Assembly (NCBI GenBank): GCA_009602735.1
Contig: WELA01010137.1
Span: forward strand, 1-64,000
Length of the DNA stretch: 64,000 bases
Origin: Mesotaenium endlicherianum
Taxonomy: Eukaryota; Streptophyta; Zygnematophyceae; Zygnematales; Mesotaeniaceae
Reading direction: 5' to 3'
Shown: positions 1-10,869 of the stretch, one piece after another
How the letters are laid out: each line of letters starts with the position of its first letter
Position numbering within the stretch: position 1 is the stretch's first letter
Program-made: the position numbers and the translations under genes
The notes under the pieces: model-generated
What the model was told of the DNA's origin: nothing
Database searches by the model: none
What the model saw: only the letters and a program-made list of their open reading frames with translations

Positions 1-1025
1 ATCCTATACCGTTCTGGCAAATCAGGCTGCTTCATCATGTTCTCTTGGAACTTTTGAGCAAACTCAGCAACTGAAGTAGTATGCTTCAGTGTCAGGGAGA
101 TCATCGCATAGATAGCTTTCTCCTGCTGATTGATGACATCAAACTTCTCATGCAACTTCTCGACAAACTCTACCCACGTAGGGTCACCGAGTTGCCGAGC
201 CTTACGCTCTTCCTTCCAGTAAAGCCACCAGTCTGCGGCACTGCCTTTCAGTAGCGCACCGGTGTGCCTGACCTTCTCGTAATCTTGCAGTTCTGGGTAG
301 TTCTCCAGCCACTGCTCAACATCCGCGAGAAACTTGATCAGGTAATATTTTCTGTTTCCCTCAGGATCATAGTCCTGGGGAGGTTTCGGCTTGGGCTTAC
401 TAGGCCCTCGGCCACCACCACTAGTGGTGTGAGACCCCAGTTGGTCTCTGTCCCGGAGTAGGGACATTATGATTCTTTTGTCCTCCTGCTGGGACTGATA
501 CATGGTCGCCATTTGCGACTGCATCTGAACGAACAATGCTCCCAAGTCTACATTTTGGGGTGGTAGATTAGCAAATGCAGCAGCAGCATTGGCATCTACT
601 CGCTGAGTAGTGTCCTCAACAATCCCTCTTGCTCCTGCAGCAGCAATTCCTGCCGCATTCAGCCGGTCACGTATTTGACCTAGGGGTACATTGAGTTGTA
701 CAGCACGAGGTGGGTTCAGAACATTGGCCCTTGATGCCATGAGTTCCTCGACAGTGCGCTCGTCAGCTGGCTGTCCTTCCCTCCTTTCTGNATCCTTTGC
801 TACTCGTTCAGCTTCTGGTCTGGCTATCTCCTCCTCAGCTTGCTGAGCTGCGACTGAGGCAATAGCAGTTGCCTCATCTGCTGCCTCCCTAGCTGTTGTA
901 TCCGCTATTGCTTCTGAATAGGTACGGTTTCCCGCTACATGGCTTTCCGCCTGGTTTTCGACATTCTCGTTATCCTGGTTCTCCATGTCTCGGGAGTTGG
1001 TAGTTTGAGACCTTGTCCTTACCAT
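1..1025 (-). CDS. gag: Gag, N-terminal part, family A (partial)
   Basis: The frame starts at the ATG at 1025 (minus strand) and leaves the window. It corresponds to roughly the first 340 residues of the element 2 Gag: an acidic, Ala/Glu-rich helical N-terminus, a Pro-rich linker, then the retrotransposon Gag core with the W-rich segment around 'ADWWLYWK'. Gag forms the cytoplasmic particle that packages element RNA. A single N at 791 marks an assembly join. The ATG is followed at once by GTAAGG, the same splice-donor-like context seen in element 2. Its C-terminal zinc knuckle lies outside the window. Identification rests on near-identity with the complete copy at 42,348. Confidence 0.85.
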   Translation of the reverse strand, partial: MVRTRSQTTNSRDMENQDNENVENQAESHVAGNRTYSEAIADTTAREAADEATAIASVAAQQAEEEIARPEAERVAKDXERREGQPADERTVEELMASRANVLNPPRAVQLNVPLGQIRDRLNAAGIAAAGARGIVEDTTQRVDANAAAAFANLPPQNVDLGALFVQMQSQMATMYQSQQEDKRIIMSLLRDRDQLGSHTTSGGGRGPSKPKPKPPQDYDPEGNRKYYLIKFLADVEQWLENYPELQDYEKVRHTGALLKGSAADWWLYWKEERKARQLGDPTWVEFVEKLHEKFDVINQQEKAIYAMISLTLKHTTSVAEFAQKFQENMMKQPDLPERYR

Positions 1026-1059
1026 ACAAAGAAGACTGTGATAACTGCTCCAATACCAC

Positions 1060-1781
1060 TGAAATGAATCAACTTACCAAATAGGCGATTAACATTTAAA
1101 TCAAGATCTTTATATCAGCAAGTAATCTTTATGGTATTTCCGTTAACTAGTTGAACGGCAGAGGACAATACACTAGCAGGGAATAATACTCGTAAGTCAA
1201 ATGCGAGTAAACTAGCATCAATGATGCAAATCAGTAAACTCATACATAAGCAAGGTTAGAAGACAGTGCGTATCAATTGCTTCTCGCCTTGGATTCAGAT
1301 GTCTCTCAGTAAGCTGTACAAGAGAGTTGGCCTCGTGTCCGAATGCCGAACTCGAGAGCAATGCCTAGCGTATGTACATGGAATGAGTTTACTGTTCAAC
1401 GGTCAGTGCGATGGCACCGCCTACCCGGGAGTTAACCACGTTGGTAGGACCTCGGTTAACCAAATCCACCACCATCTCCCATCATCCCGAATCGCCATCC
1501 ATCATAGGGATGTCATCTGGCCATTCATCTAGCATACCACACTTAGATGCATATCGAGGCAGTTCGCTGCTACCGAGTACGGAAGTCAGCTGGCTGTCAA
1601 AGAATGTGTCAGCAAGCTGACTTAAGGTGACCTCAGCCTGCTACTTCCGGCCAAGTCATTAAACTGATATTAAGTATAAAGTCCAGCAGACTGATTTGTT
1701 AACTAGAGTTCAGCAGGCTGAACTTATTTAACTATATTATTTAAATGAATATTATATCCACCAGTATACTGATTCATTACA
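1060..1781 (-). repeat. Family A 5' LTR (minus strand)
   Basis: A 722-bp LTR with TG...CA ends, matching the LTRs at 8266, 31651, 33155, 41569 and 49670. It contains the family's cluster of short palindromes built on CAGC/GCTG. The start is fixed by the adjoining primer-binding site and the end by the switch into element B's LTR. Confidence 0.92.
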
Positions 1782-1783
1782 AT

Positions 1784-2179
1784 TGTGTAGTAGAATATTC
1801 TAGAGCGTGATTGTGTGTGTGTGAGTGTGCTAGCTTGTCCAACTAGGCAAGGTCACCTACATGGAAGGAGCCATAGTAGAAGGTTCTGGAGGTACTTTGC
1901 TAGAGAGGACACTTAGAGTTGAAGCATAAAAAGAGGGAGCCTAGTCTTGTCTTGTCTAGTCTAGTCTAACCTTCTTATCTTGTACACAACTTTTCTTAAT
2001 AAAGTGAGTTCTTTTCCACTCCTCTCATGTAGCTCTCTCTCTCTTGCAAGGGTGGCACACCACCAAGCCACTCCACCTTGTGTATGCAACTAGGGAAGGT
2101 CCTCGTGCACGCTTCCACTCGCGGGTGAGGGTGCGTGAGTGTGTATGGGCGCACTCCCCGCACCATTCCCCCTTTCACA
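1784..2179 (+). repeat. Element B left LTR, 3' remnant
   Basis: 396 bp matching 5768-6166. It has a TATA-like 'cataaaaag' near 1926 and an AATAAA signal near 1998, as expected for the promoter and poly(A) signal of an LTR. It ends in CA directly against the primer-binding site. The first part of this LTR lies beyond the inserted family A copy, left of the window. Confidence 0.85.
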
Positions 2180-5100
2180 TGGTATCGGAGCTACCTAGTT
2201 GCTTCATTTGGAGGAGGAGCTTTGGTTGGTGATGCTTGTAGGAGTGTAGAGAGGGTAGAGAGGAGAAGCAAGGATGATGTATAAGTTGCTAAGGGCAACC
2301 ATGAAGACGTTGATGCAAGCTAGCAACTCATTCTCTTGAAGGAGGGAGGAGATGGGAAGAGGGGGGCGCTTCAAGAAGTGTTAACTTGGACGCAACCAGA
2401 TTTTGTACGTCTTCTTTGTAGTGTGAGGAGGTTGCCCAAGCATGGGAGTGATATAAGTAATATAGAGCAGCCTTTGCTTGAGTATGGAGACATATGAACA
2501 TGAAGAAAATCTGGGGTTTACACGGCTGGATTTTTCCTTGAAGATGCAAGCTCTTTGGTGTTAAGCACTTTCTTTGAGGGGGGCTTAGCATAGAGGTGAT
2601 AGTGGCTATAAAGGAGTGTGTGCCCATCTTTATTTCAGATCTTCAATGAAGGTGGAGCAGATTTTAAGAGTAGGCAACCGGGGACTTAGTAAGCATGTGT
2701 ACTTGCAAGTCTAGGAGCTTTGGCGGGCATTGCACTCGCAAGCTCAAGAGGAGCTCATGAGAAGCTCAAGAGAGGGTGCACCGGGGTGTTGCACCAAGTT
2801 GGCCAAGTATGTGGCCAGATTTGGGTTGCCTTGCATCACTCCTATATAGCCACTGGATATTATTGGCCAGCCATGATGGAGCTTGGCACTTTGTATGGAG
2901 ATTGGAGAAGCCTCAAGTGAAGAGAAGCGCCGTGGAGAAGGCTTGGAGCAAGAAGAAGTGACGTAGATTTATTCTTCAAGCAAGATAGTTGGAGATGGAG
3001 CCTTTCAAGTTCAGATTTTTCTTTCTCTTATGGAGAAGACTACTATGGAGTACTAATGTTTGAGAGCTATGATGAGGACAAGCCTATGGTGTGGAAGAAG
3101 AAGCAAGGAATGAAGTTGGTGCAAGAGGCTAGTGCAAGAGATGTCTCCTACTTCAAGTGCGTGTGCCACTAGTTGTGTGATGGCATAGTTAAGGGGCAGA
3201 TTTTGGTGCATCTATGGAAGCTCTTCATGTGAAAGTAGAGCACCAAGGCAAGCTGGGTTTAGTAGTAAGAAGTGTCATTGGGGTGACCAAGGCTAGAGTG
3301 CACTCAAGAAGCTAAGCATGTGGAAGGAGTTGCACAAGCAGAGTAGCCTATCCTCCAGTGCTTTAGTGCACGGGTCAAGTGAAGACCGTGGAGGAGTATG
3401 GTCAAATGAAGATAGTGAAATAGGTGGAGGTAAATAAGACCACAAGTAGCTATCTTCAGCCCGCTAGCAAAGAAGCGACGCAGGAAGGTGAAGGTGAAGG
3501 ACAAAGAAGCGACGCGAGAAGGTGAAGGTGAAGGAGAAGCGCTTGTGTTGGTGAACTTGGCCCGGTCCTCGCATGTAGCAAGCGTGCCCCCTAACAACCT
3601 TGGCGAGCGCGCATCGCCGGTGGAGCAAGTAGAGGTGTATGATCCCCTTGCTCATTTATAGAGCAGACCCCAACTGCTCAACTGGAGGAGCTCCTAGAAA
3701 GTGAGCTCAAGAGAAGCCCGCTTGCAAGACGACGTGTGTGCGTGCACAAGATGAGGTGCGAACACTAAGAGTATGTGCGTATGCCCAAGTTATGGAGCTT
3801 TTGGAGGCGTTCCAGATGTGTCTCTTGGAGCCTCGTGTGAAGGCTGACCTTCAAGAAGAGCCAGAGGTATGTGGGAGTGAGCATTTAGCCAAGAAGAAGA
3901 CTATGATGGAGTTTGGTGCACCACGAGCGAGACTACGCGCTCATGCCTTGTGAAGATTATTATCGTCGCTTGATGGAGACTAAGACTTTATGGATATGGG
4001 CCTATGAGGAGGAGACCAAGTGTTATGGGACTGATATGTCCCGCCTAAGATGGAGATATATGACAAGGACTTGGACATGAAGCTAGGAGAATCAGCGCCT
4101 ATACAAGTAAGCAAGAGAGAGGCGTAAAATCTAGACTTGGACACTCGAGTGGTAAGCGCCTAACCTTCATGATGAGGGGAGGGAGTGTTATAGTTTTTTA
4201 TAGTGCTTGTAAGCAAGGTCAAGCCAGTCCCATGAGTTCATTTGTAACTAAGAGATGTGAAGTGGAAAGAAGTTTGAGAGCAAGGGCTTGGAAGATACTC
4301 AAATCTGTCCATGTTTGAGGGTTTTACAGGTAGGCGAGCGCGAGGGTAAAAGTTGGCAGATTTTGGCTACTTTTTGCCTACTTAGGAGAGAGTGGGTAAT
4401 ATTCTCAATAGAAGTCCTACATGATGTGAGAGGCCTAGTATGAGGCCTTCCCTGAGTCATAGTCAAGTTTCAAATGAGGGGTTTAAGCATGTGCCATTTG
4501 TAGGCGCGGGAGTTTGATACGTGTTGCGCGCGTGTGCGTCCTACGAGCGTGAGTCACAAAGTGACGATCTCGTTTGAGTGTTAGACTTAGATTCAGATAC
4601 TGAAATTTTGTGGAGAGGTAGTCCTATGGGTTCAGATTTAATAAAAGTAATTCTTTTTATAAAAATATTAATTTAAGTCCTGACAGTGCCACATGGCGAT
4701 CTGTTGGACTGCCGTGCGAGCTACATGTGTGAGGCAAGGCGCAATCTGATTTTATGGTCTTATACTTGAAATCAGAGGAAACAAAGCATACCAGTGAGTT
4801 CAGAGGGGTGATACTATGTAGGTTGCACAACTTTCAGACTAAAAATGTTAGAATAAGTCAAGGGGGTGCCACTTGGCGTCTTGAGAGGTCACCACGAGTC
4901 TCGCACACGAGTGAGAGAGTGCAATACCTCTACAAGGAGTATGGCTTAGAGCTACTGGTAGCTAAGGGTACCAGAAGGTTCAGGAACATAGTGAACTTAG
5001 GTTCATGATGTAATCTGGTCAAAGTTATAAGAGCACCACGAGTAAGCCACATGGCGCGACGAGGTGTTGCCACTTGTCCAAGAGGTCGAAGAATGAGTAT

Positions 5101-5450
5101 TTTGGCGATTTGGCGGACTATTATGCCTTGGATCCAGCTTTGGAGTATGTGGAGATGATAGAGGGAGTATATTACAGCCCTTATGAAGATATTGGCCTAT
5201 TCCAAGACGAAGGAGTTGAAGATGCACTTGTGTAAGGAGACACCATGTGTGGAGCCAATGTATGCGATGGAGCTTTCACTAAGTGGAGCAAGTTTGGAGT
5301 AATGAGTATCACCCTGGAGCCTGTTCAAAACCTGCAACTTGTATAATAAATGTGTATGTGTGTTATCTAGCGTATATGTGAGCTCGATTCTTCATATGAC
5401 GTCACTTATACTTAGTATGCGCCGAGGACGTCGCATCTTGAGGAGGGGGA
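2180..5450 (+). other. Internal region of element B, no recognisable coding capacity
   Basis: It begins with the primer-binding site and ends in a polypurine tract. It is rich in GAAG/CAAG and AGCTCAAGAGG-like motifs but has only short frames without known domains. A short self-similar patch is visible at about 3470-3545, where 'gacgc.agaaggtgaaggtgaagga' units repeat. Non-coding interiors of this size are typical of LARD-type elements, which are mobilised by partner elements. Confidence 0.6.
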
Positions 5451-6166
5451 TGATGTGAAGTTATCAAAGTGTAGTTTGTATCTTTCTAGCATTTTATATG
5501 CATAGAGTGTGATTTTAGAAGAACTTTGGCCTTTATTTCAAGTCATTTGGACAAGTATTGAGAAAGTCGTGAATTTTGGGAGTTTTTTGTGAGTTTTTAG
5601 TGTCACAGATTCAATTTAGTGACAAGGACAGGTCCAGTGACGAAAATTTCGGTTGGATTCCAGAAAGTAGGACATTGAATCATGAGGGTTCCAGAAACTA
5701 CGTACGATTACGTGGAGTGCCAAAGTAATTGTGGAAATTCTAGAAACTCCGTGAGGAGTTAATGGATTGTGTAGTAGAATATTCTAGAGCGTGATTGTGT
5801 GTGTGTGAGTGTGCTAGCTTGTCCAACTAGGCAAGGTCACCTACATGGAAGGAGCCATAGTAGAAGGTTCTGGAGGTACTTTGCTAGAGAGGACACTTAG
5901 AGTTGAAGCATAAAAAGAGGGAGCCTAGTCTTGTCTTGTCTAGTCTAAGTCTAACCTTCTTATCTTGTACACGACTTTTCTTAATAAAGTGAGTTCTTTT
6001 CCACTCCTTTCTCATGTAGCTCTCTCTCTCTTGCAAGGGTGGCACACCACCAGGCCACTCCACCTTGTGTATGCAACTAGAGAAGGTCCTCGTGCACGCT
6101 TTCACTCGCGGGTGAGGGTGCGTGAGTGTGTATTGGCGCACTCCCCGCACCCTTCCCCCTTTCACA
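5451..6166 (+). repeat. Element B right LTR (716 bp)
   Basis: It starts TGATGTG just after the purine tract 'gaggaggggga' and ends TTTCACA against a second TGGTATCGGAGC. The shared part with the left LTR begins at 5768. The additional 317 bp upstream correspond to the segment of the left LTR displaced out of the window by the family A insertion. AATAAA occurs near 5991. Confidence 0.75.
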
Positions 6167-6215
6167 TGGTATCGGAGCTACCTAGTTGCTTCATTTAGAG
6201 GAGGAGCTTTGGTTG

Positions 6216-9200
6216 TTGAAATGTGTGGAGAAAACTTGCCAGGAGTTGCACAAGCTCGACATGATTGAGAAATCAACCTCAGTACATGGAGCTCCCACAG
6301 TAGTAGTTGCCAAGAAGGACGAGGCTGGCAATTATACAGCCACTCGTATGTGTGGAGACTACATGCGACTGAATCTCCACACAGAGCCAGACAGCTACGT
6401 GATGCCTACACCAAGCGGATCTTTGCGATTGCCACCACCGGGAAGGTGTTCAGCATCATTGATCTACGCTAAGGCTTCAACCAGATCCCTGTGAAAACAG
6501 AAGATCGAGGTAAGACTGCTTTCTGGGCTCAAAGGGAACTTTGGCAATGAACGGTAATGCCGTTTGGGCTGAAAAATGCCCCAGCCATCTTTGAGAGGAC
6601 TATGGATAAAGTGCTGGAGGGGCTGGATTTTGCAAAATTATACATTGATGACATAGTGGTATTTAGCAAGTCCATAAAGGAGCACCTTGAGCACTTGGAA
6701 CAAGTGTTCCAGCGCCTGGAGAAATTCCACATGACACTGCATCCTGGAAAGTGCAGATTCTTTGAGGCATATGTGCCTTACTTAGGACATGAGATTGGAA
6801 ACAATGCTATGTCCCCTCAGGCTGTAAAGACTGAGGCCATTTACAAGATACCTGCACCTGGGAACGAATCTAAGCTGAAAGCTCTGCTAGGGCTAAGCAG
6901 ATACTATAGTAAATTTGTGAAGGACTATAGCAAAATTGATGAACCCTTTACAGAATTCCTGAAAAAGGATGTACCTTTTGTGTGGACGGAAGCCCAAGAG
7001 AAGGCCATGAACAAGCTCAAGGAGCGGCTCGAAACTCGAAACGGCCCCAGTCTTGCAAACGCCTGACTACTCCAAGCCGTTCAATCTACACACTGACTGG
7101 AGTCGTGTGGGAATTGGCGCGGTACTCACTCAGGCCGCAAGTCCTAGAGAGGAGTACGTCATTGCCTATGCCTCGCGCTCTAAACCAAGCAGAGAGCAAC
7201 GACTCGTCCTACGAAGGAGAACTGCTGGCAGTGATTTGGATTGTTACACATTTCAGAGAGTATCTATGGGGAAGACCCTTCACGTTGATCACAGATCACT
7301 CGCCGTTACTCTGGCTGATGAAGAATGGATACCTCACTGGTAAGTTGGCTCGCTGGGCTCTCAAGCTCCAGGAGTACCACATGACGGTGGTGCATCGAGT
7401 AGGTGTACTCAACGACAACGTCGATGGACTCAGCAGGATCTCGGACCCATCCGCAGACGACAGAACAGCAGCTCCAGAAGACGAAGATCCGAGCAGCCCA
7501 ACAGATTTGGCAGCCTGCCTGGCCAAAATGGCTAGAATGGTAGCGTCAGGTGAAGCTGAGCCTCTACCCCTGTTCAATCCAGAGATCTGGAAAGACCAAG
7601 CCACTATGCAGTGGCTGAAGACGGGAGTCCACATGGAGGGATTATCTGTAAAAGAGAAGGGCCAGGTGAGCCATTGAGCTAAAAGGTTTTGCTAGAAACG
7701 CAATAACCTCTTTAAGATTGAAGAAACTGGTCAGGAAAAGTTGGTGCCACAACCCACCAAAAGGCGAGCTCTGGTGCAGGAAATGCACGAGAATACTGGA
7801 CAATATGGTGTCAAGAAGACATACAGTATCCTGGAGCTGTCTTACTGGTGGAGGGGCATGAAGCTGCAGTGTGAGGATGTGATTAAGGCCTGCCAAAGCT
7901 GTGATCGCGTCAAGGCTGGTTTTACACAGCAACATCCACACCTGCAACCTCTGCCAATCATGGACCTAGGCTATTGGTGGAGCTGCAATCTCGCAGGTGA
8001 GCTACCATTGTCCAAGCGAGGTAACAAGTACATTATGATTAAGATTGAGCATTTCTCTAAGTGGATAGAGGTTGTGCCTCTAACTGCTAATGAGAGCTTC
8101 GGGACCGCGGAAGCGCTCAACGGTGTGATTGTACGTCATGGAGCCCCAGCAGAAGTGCTGACAGACCAAGGGTCTGAGTTCCAAGGATCTTTTCAGAAAC
8201 TCTTGGACAGATGCTTCATTGACCATCGCACTACGTCAAGAGATCACCCACAGGCGGATGGTCTATGAAATGAATCGACTTACCAAATAGGCGATTAACA
8301 ATTAATAAAGATCTTTATATCAGCAAGTAATCTTATGGTATTTCCGTTAACTAGTTAAACGGCAAAGGACAATACACTAGCAGGGAATAATACTCGTAAG
8401 TCAAATGCGAGTAAACTAGCATCAATGATGCAAATCAGTAAACTCATACATAAGCAAGGTTAGAAGACAGTGCGTATCAATGGCTTCTCGCCTTGGATTC
8501 AGATCTCTCTCAGTAAGCTGTACAAGAGAGTTGGCCTCGTTTCCGAATGCCGAACTCGAGAGCAATGCCTAGCATATGTACATGGAATGAGTTTACTGTT
8601 CAACGGTCAGTGCGATGGCACCGCCTACCCGGGAGTTAACCACGTTGGTAGGACCTCGGTTAACCAAATCCACCGCCATCTCCCATCATCCCGAATAGCC
8701 ATCCATCATAGGGATGTCATCTGGCTATTCATCTAGCATATCGCACTTAGATGCATATCAAGGCAGTTCGCTGCTACCGAGTACGGAAGTCAGCTGGCTG
8801 TCAAAGAATGGGTCAGCAAGCTGATTTATATGGACTTCAGCTTGCTGCTTCCGGCTAAGTCATTAAACTGATAATTATGTAAAGTCCAGCAGACTGACTA
8901 TTTAACTAAAGTTCAGCAGACTGAACTTAATTAACTATTATATTTAAATGAATATTATATCCACTAATATACTGATTCATTACAGTCTAGCAGAACAAAT
9001 CGTGCAAACCATTAAGTCTGCTTTGTGCAAATTTTGCCTTGAGCATGATAAGCGTGATTGGGATCTGGCCCTGCCATGGTTGGTTATGGATTATAGATTT
9101 AGCAAGCAAGCTGCTATGGCAAATTACTCGCCTTATCAGATTTTGTTTGGCAGAAGTCCAATTGTGCCCAGCAGCATCAGACAGGAGATTGAGCAGGTGA

Positions 9201-9454
9201 AAGACCTGGACAACCCTGATCAACTGCTAAAGGTCATGGGACGCCGCAAGGCGCTACTTGAGAGCATGATGCCTGCTGCTCTGGACAATCTAAAAACTGC
9301 ACACAAAACAGACACGCAGCGTTGCGCCTGGACGCGTGATGGGAGCTACTGCCTGCAAATGACGCAGATCCAGGAAGGAGACGTCGTCTACCGCAAGCGC
9401 CAGACCAAGACCACCATCGACACCAGTTCAGGTGCAGTGATCTTACGCGTGTAA
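6216..9454 (+). pseudogene. pol: Element C pol remnant: RT, RNase H, integrase
   Basis: Reverse transcriptase is recognised by MPFGLKNAPAIFE followed by YIDDIVVFS (about 6557-6680) and the thumb motif GLSRYYSKFVKDY. RNase H is recognised by the EGELLAVIW segment and ITDHSPLLWLM (about 7210-7330). Integrase has an HHCC-like start (7780-7920), the catalytic core with WIEVVPLTANE and LTDQGSEFQG (8060-8190), and a C-terminal part after the solo LTR (8990-9440). In the living family these enzymes copy element RNA into cDNA and insert it into chromosomes. The copy is a fossil with several breaks. The leader of element B abuts its 5' end. Confidence 0.85.
8266..8984 (-). mobile_element. Solo LTR of family A in element C integrase
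   Basis: A 719-bp LTR with TG...CA ends and no internal sequence on either side. It is flanked by a perfect 5-bp target duplication, GTCTA, at 8261-8265 and 8985-8989. A solo LTR of this kind is left when the two LTRs of a full element recombine. It dates element C's decay as older than, or independent of, this family A insertion. Confidence 0.95.
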
Positions 9455-9472
9455 CATGCGTTCGACAATGGT

Positions 9473-9766
9473 GTGGTGGAACTGGAAGGTTCTGATGGTA
9501 AGACCATGAGAGATCACGTGCAGAACTGCTCGCTGTGCCATTTGCCAAATATCGATCCTACGGTTAAGGTTGTGCCCGAGGAACTGGTGCCAGCCACGCC
9601 TTGTGCCAGCTGCAAAGTGCTGGATGATCAAAAAGCAATGGTAACGTGCGATAAGTGTAGTGCCCGTTGGCACACCTTCTGCATTGGTGAAAAAGAGATT
9701 ATGGTAGGACACTGGGAATACCCTGACTGCCTTCCTAAAACTCCCAGCCACAGAACTAGGAGATAA
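9473..9766 (+). CDS. PHD-finger tail downstream of element C integrase
   Basis: The frame carries a Cys/His pattern of the PHD type: CASC, then TCDKC, then WHTFC, then a Trp-containing closing segment (about 9598-9735). It is preceded by a second small Cys pair (CSLCHL). PHD fingers bind histone H3 tails. Located after integrase, it could act as chromodomains do in other Ty3/gypsy lineages, tethering integration to marked chromatin. It lies just before the purine tract and probable LTR, so it belongs to the element rather than to a host gene. Element membership is well supported by position; the targeting role is inference. Confidence 0.65.
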   Translation: MVELEGSDGKTMRDHVQNCSLCHLPNIDPTVKVVPEELVPATPCASCKVLDDQKAMVTCDKCSARWHTFCIGEKEIMVGHWEYPDCLPKTPSHRTRR

Positions 9767-9812
9767 AGGCTTTCAGCGGAAAGACAGGGACGCCTCAACT
9801 GAAAGGGAGGGG

Positions 9813-10077
9813 TGTAAGGGAAACTGAGTATAAGATAACTTTTTGAAAATTTCTACTAAGTGTTGGGAGTGTGGGATGCTCCAGCACATGATGCAAAGGC
9901 AGAAAGACCAGGAATGGGTCAAGCCCCAGCTAATCTATGACCAACACACGTGCAAAGGTCGATTCCCGCGTGCAGCAATGAACCGACCAAACGACCAGGT
10001 TGAAGGCACACGTGCTGAGAAGCTACGCACGTGCCAGGGGTCCGACGCTGTTTGGCACAACAAGTGTCCCAGTTACA
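9813..10077 (+). repeat. Probable 3' LTR of element C (265 bp)
   Basis: The purine tract 'gaaagggaggggtg' leads straight into TGTAAGGG. A plausible end is at CAGTTACA (10077), giving TGTAA...TTACA as an imperfect inverted terminus. There is no partner LTR in the window to confirm the end, so only the start is reasonably firm. Confidence 0.45.
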
Positions 10078-10869
10078 ATTGGTTTGTGATATATTTATCT
10101 CAGTGCATTTTATTGAATAGAATAGAAAGGAGAGAAAAAGATAGGCTGAATTTCCTGAAAAAAGAAAGTAGAAAGAATAGAATAGTGGATCTCCTTCCTT
10201 CTATTTAATTTTGTACTATTTAATACTATCCTATACTATCTATGTCTATTCTCTTCCTATGTAGTTTTTGTTGCTTGATTTCCATTCATACATCTGTTCT
10301 ATTTTATTCCTAGGAGGGGGTGAGGGATCTACTAAGCTAATTCACTTTCGTGCAATGAAGAAAAGAATGCATGTCAATTGGTACAAGTAGCTTGTCAATG
10401 CTGCTAGGACTTGACTGACTTGACATGTGTTGCGCAATATTTGCGCGGGACTGGCTACTAACATGTCAATCTTTGAGTTTGCAATATAGAAAATGCATTG
10501 AGAGTGTCAATATCTCGCAAATCTTGATTTGAAATATGCCTTCAATTTTGTTATGTGTACACTTTTTTGCACGAGAAAAGAAGGGCGGCAAAATGCTAGA
10601 CTATATGAAGATAGAGATGGAACAAGCTTATAAGAAAGTCAAGACAAGGGATGGAGAAAGCGGTGCCCTATAAGAAGTGACTTATTGTGTCTACAACTTA
10701 TAATAGGTCATTGCATATAAGTGCTTGGAAATTGCCAAAGCCCACAAATACTAACACTAAGAAATCTCCACGGATGCTTGAGTAATTGGTCCGTAGCTAA
10801 GAATAGCGGTGCGATGATTCATTTTTTGATTTTTTTTTTTGACTCTCGAATAAGTGTCATGATTTATTG
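10078..10869. other. No gene seen
   Basis: AT-rich DNA with only short frames. It holds a purine-rich, T/A-rich patch near 10,110-10,250 and a T-homopolymer near 10,830. No domain, RNA gene or terminal repeat was recognised. Confidence 0.5.

Larger units (their letters stand above)
1..1781 (-). mobile_element. Family A Ty3/gypsy retrotransposon, 5' part, cut by window edge
   Basis: Reading on the minus strand, a 722-bp LTR (1060-1781) is followed by a primer-binding site complementary to initiator-Met tRNA and then by gag, which runs off position 1. The sequence is closely related to elements 1 and 2 at 33-51 kb, which supply the full structure: gag, pol with chromodomain, and an extra frame. 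The LTR begins and ends TG...CA. It was inserted into the 5' LTR of element B: the bases after 1781 continue element B's LTR at the point where the second LTR of B reads 'gattgtgtag'. The other target-site copy lies outside the window. Copy type: fossil, partial. Confidence 0.9.
1784..6215 (+). mobile_element. Element B: large non-autonomous LTR retrotransposon (LARD-like) plus start of a second copy
   Basis: Two direct copies of one LTR (1784-2179 remnant; 5451-6166 complete) flank 3.3 kb of internal DNA. Each LTR is followed directly by TGGTATCGGAGC, an initiator-Met-like primer site. A purine tract (about 5439-5450) sits directly before the second LTR. No Gag, RT or integrase motif was found in any frame of the interior, so it would need proteins from another element in trans. 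The left LTR is shortened because family A inserted in it. After the right LTR, 49 bp of B leader (6167-6215) repeat before the sequence changes to element C. This fits a tandem LTR-internal-LTR-internal array or a chimeric junction. Fossil; superfamily unknown, with Ty3/gypsy suggested only by the shared primer site. Confidence 0.8.
6216..10077 (+). mobile_element. Element C: decayed Ty3/gypsy retrotransposon, 3' part
   Basis: Only the part from mid reverse transcriptase to the 3' end is present; gag, protease and the 5' LTR are missing. The order RT, RNase H, integrase is that of Ty3/gypsy (Metaviridae). A PHD-type finger follows integrase, then a purine tract (9801-9812) and a probable 3' LTR. 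It is clearly a different lineage from family A: the RT active site reads YIDDIVVFSKS, and no chromodomain was seen. A family-A solo LTR splits the integrase at 8265/8985. Broken, with several reading-frame interruptions; it looks older than elements 1 and 2. Confidence 0.85.
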
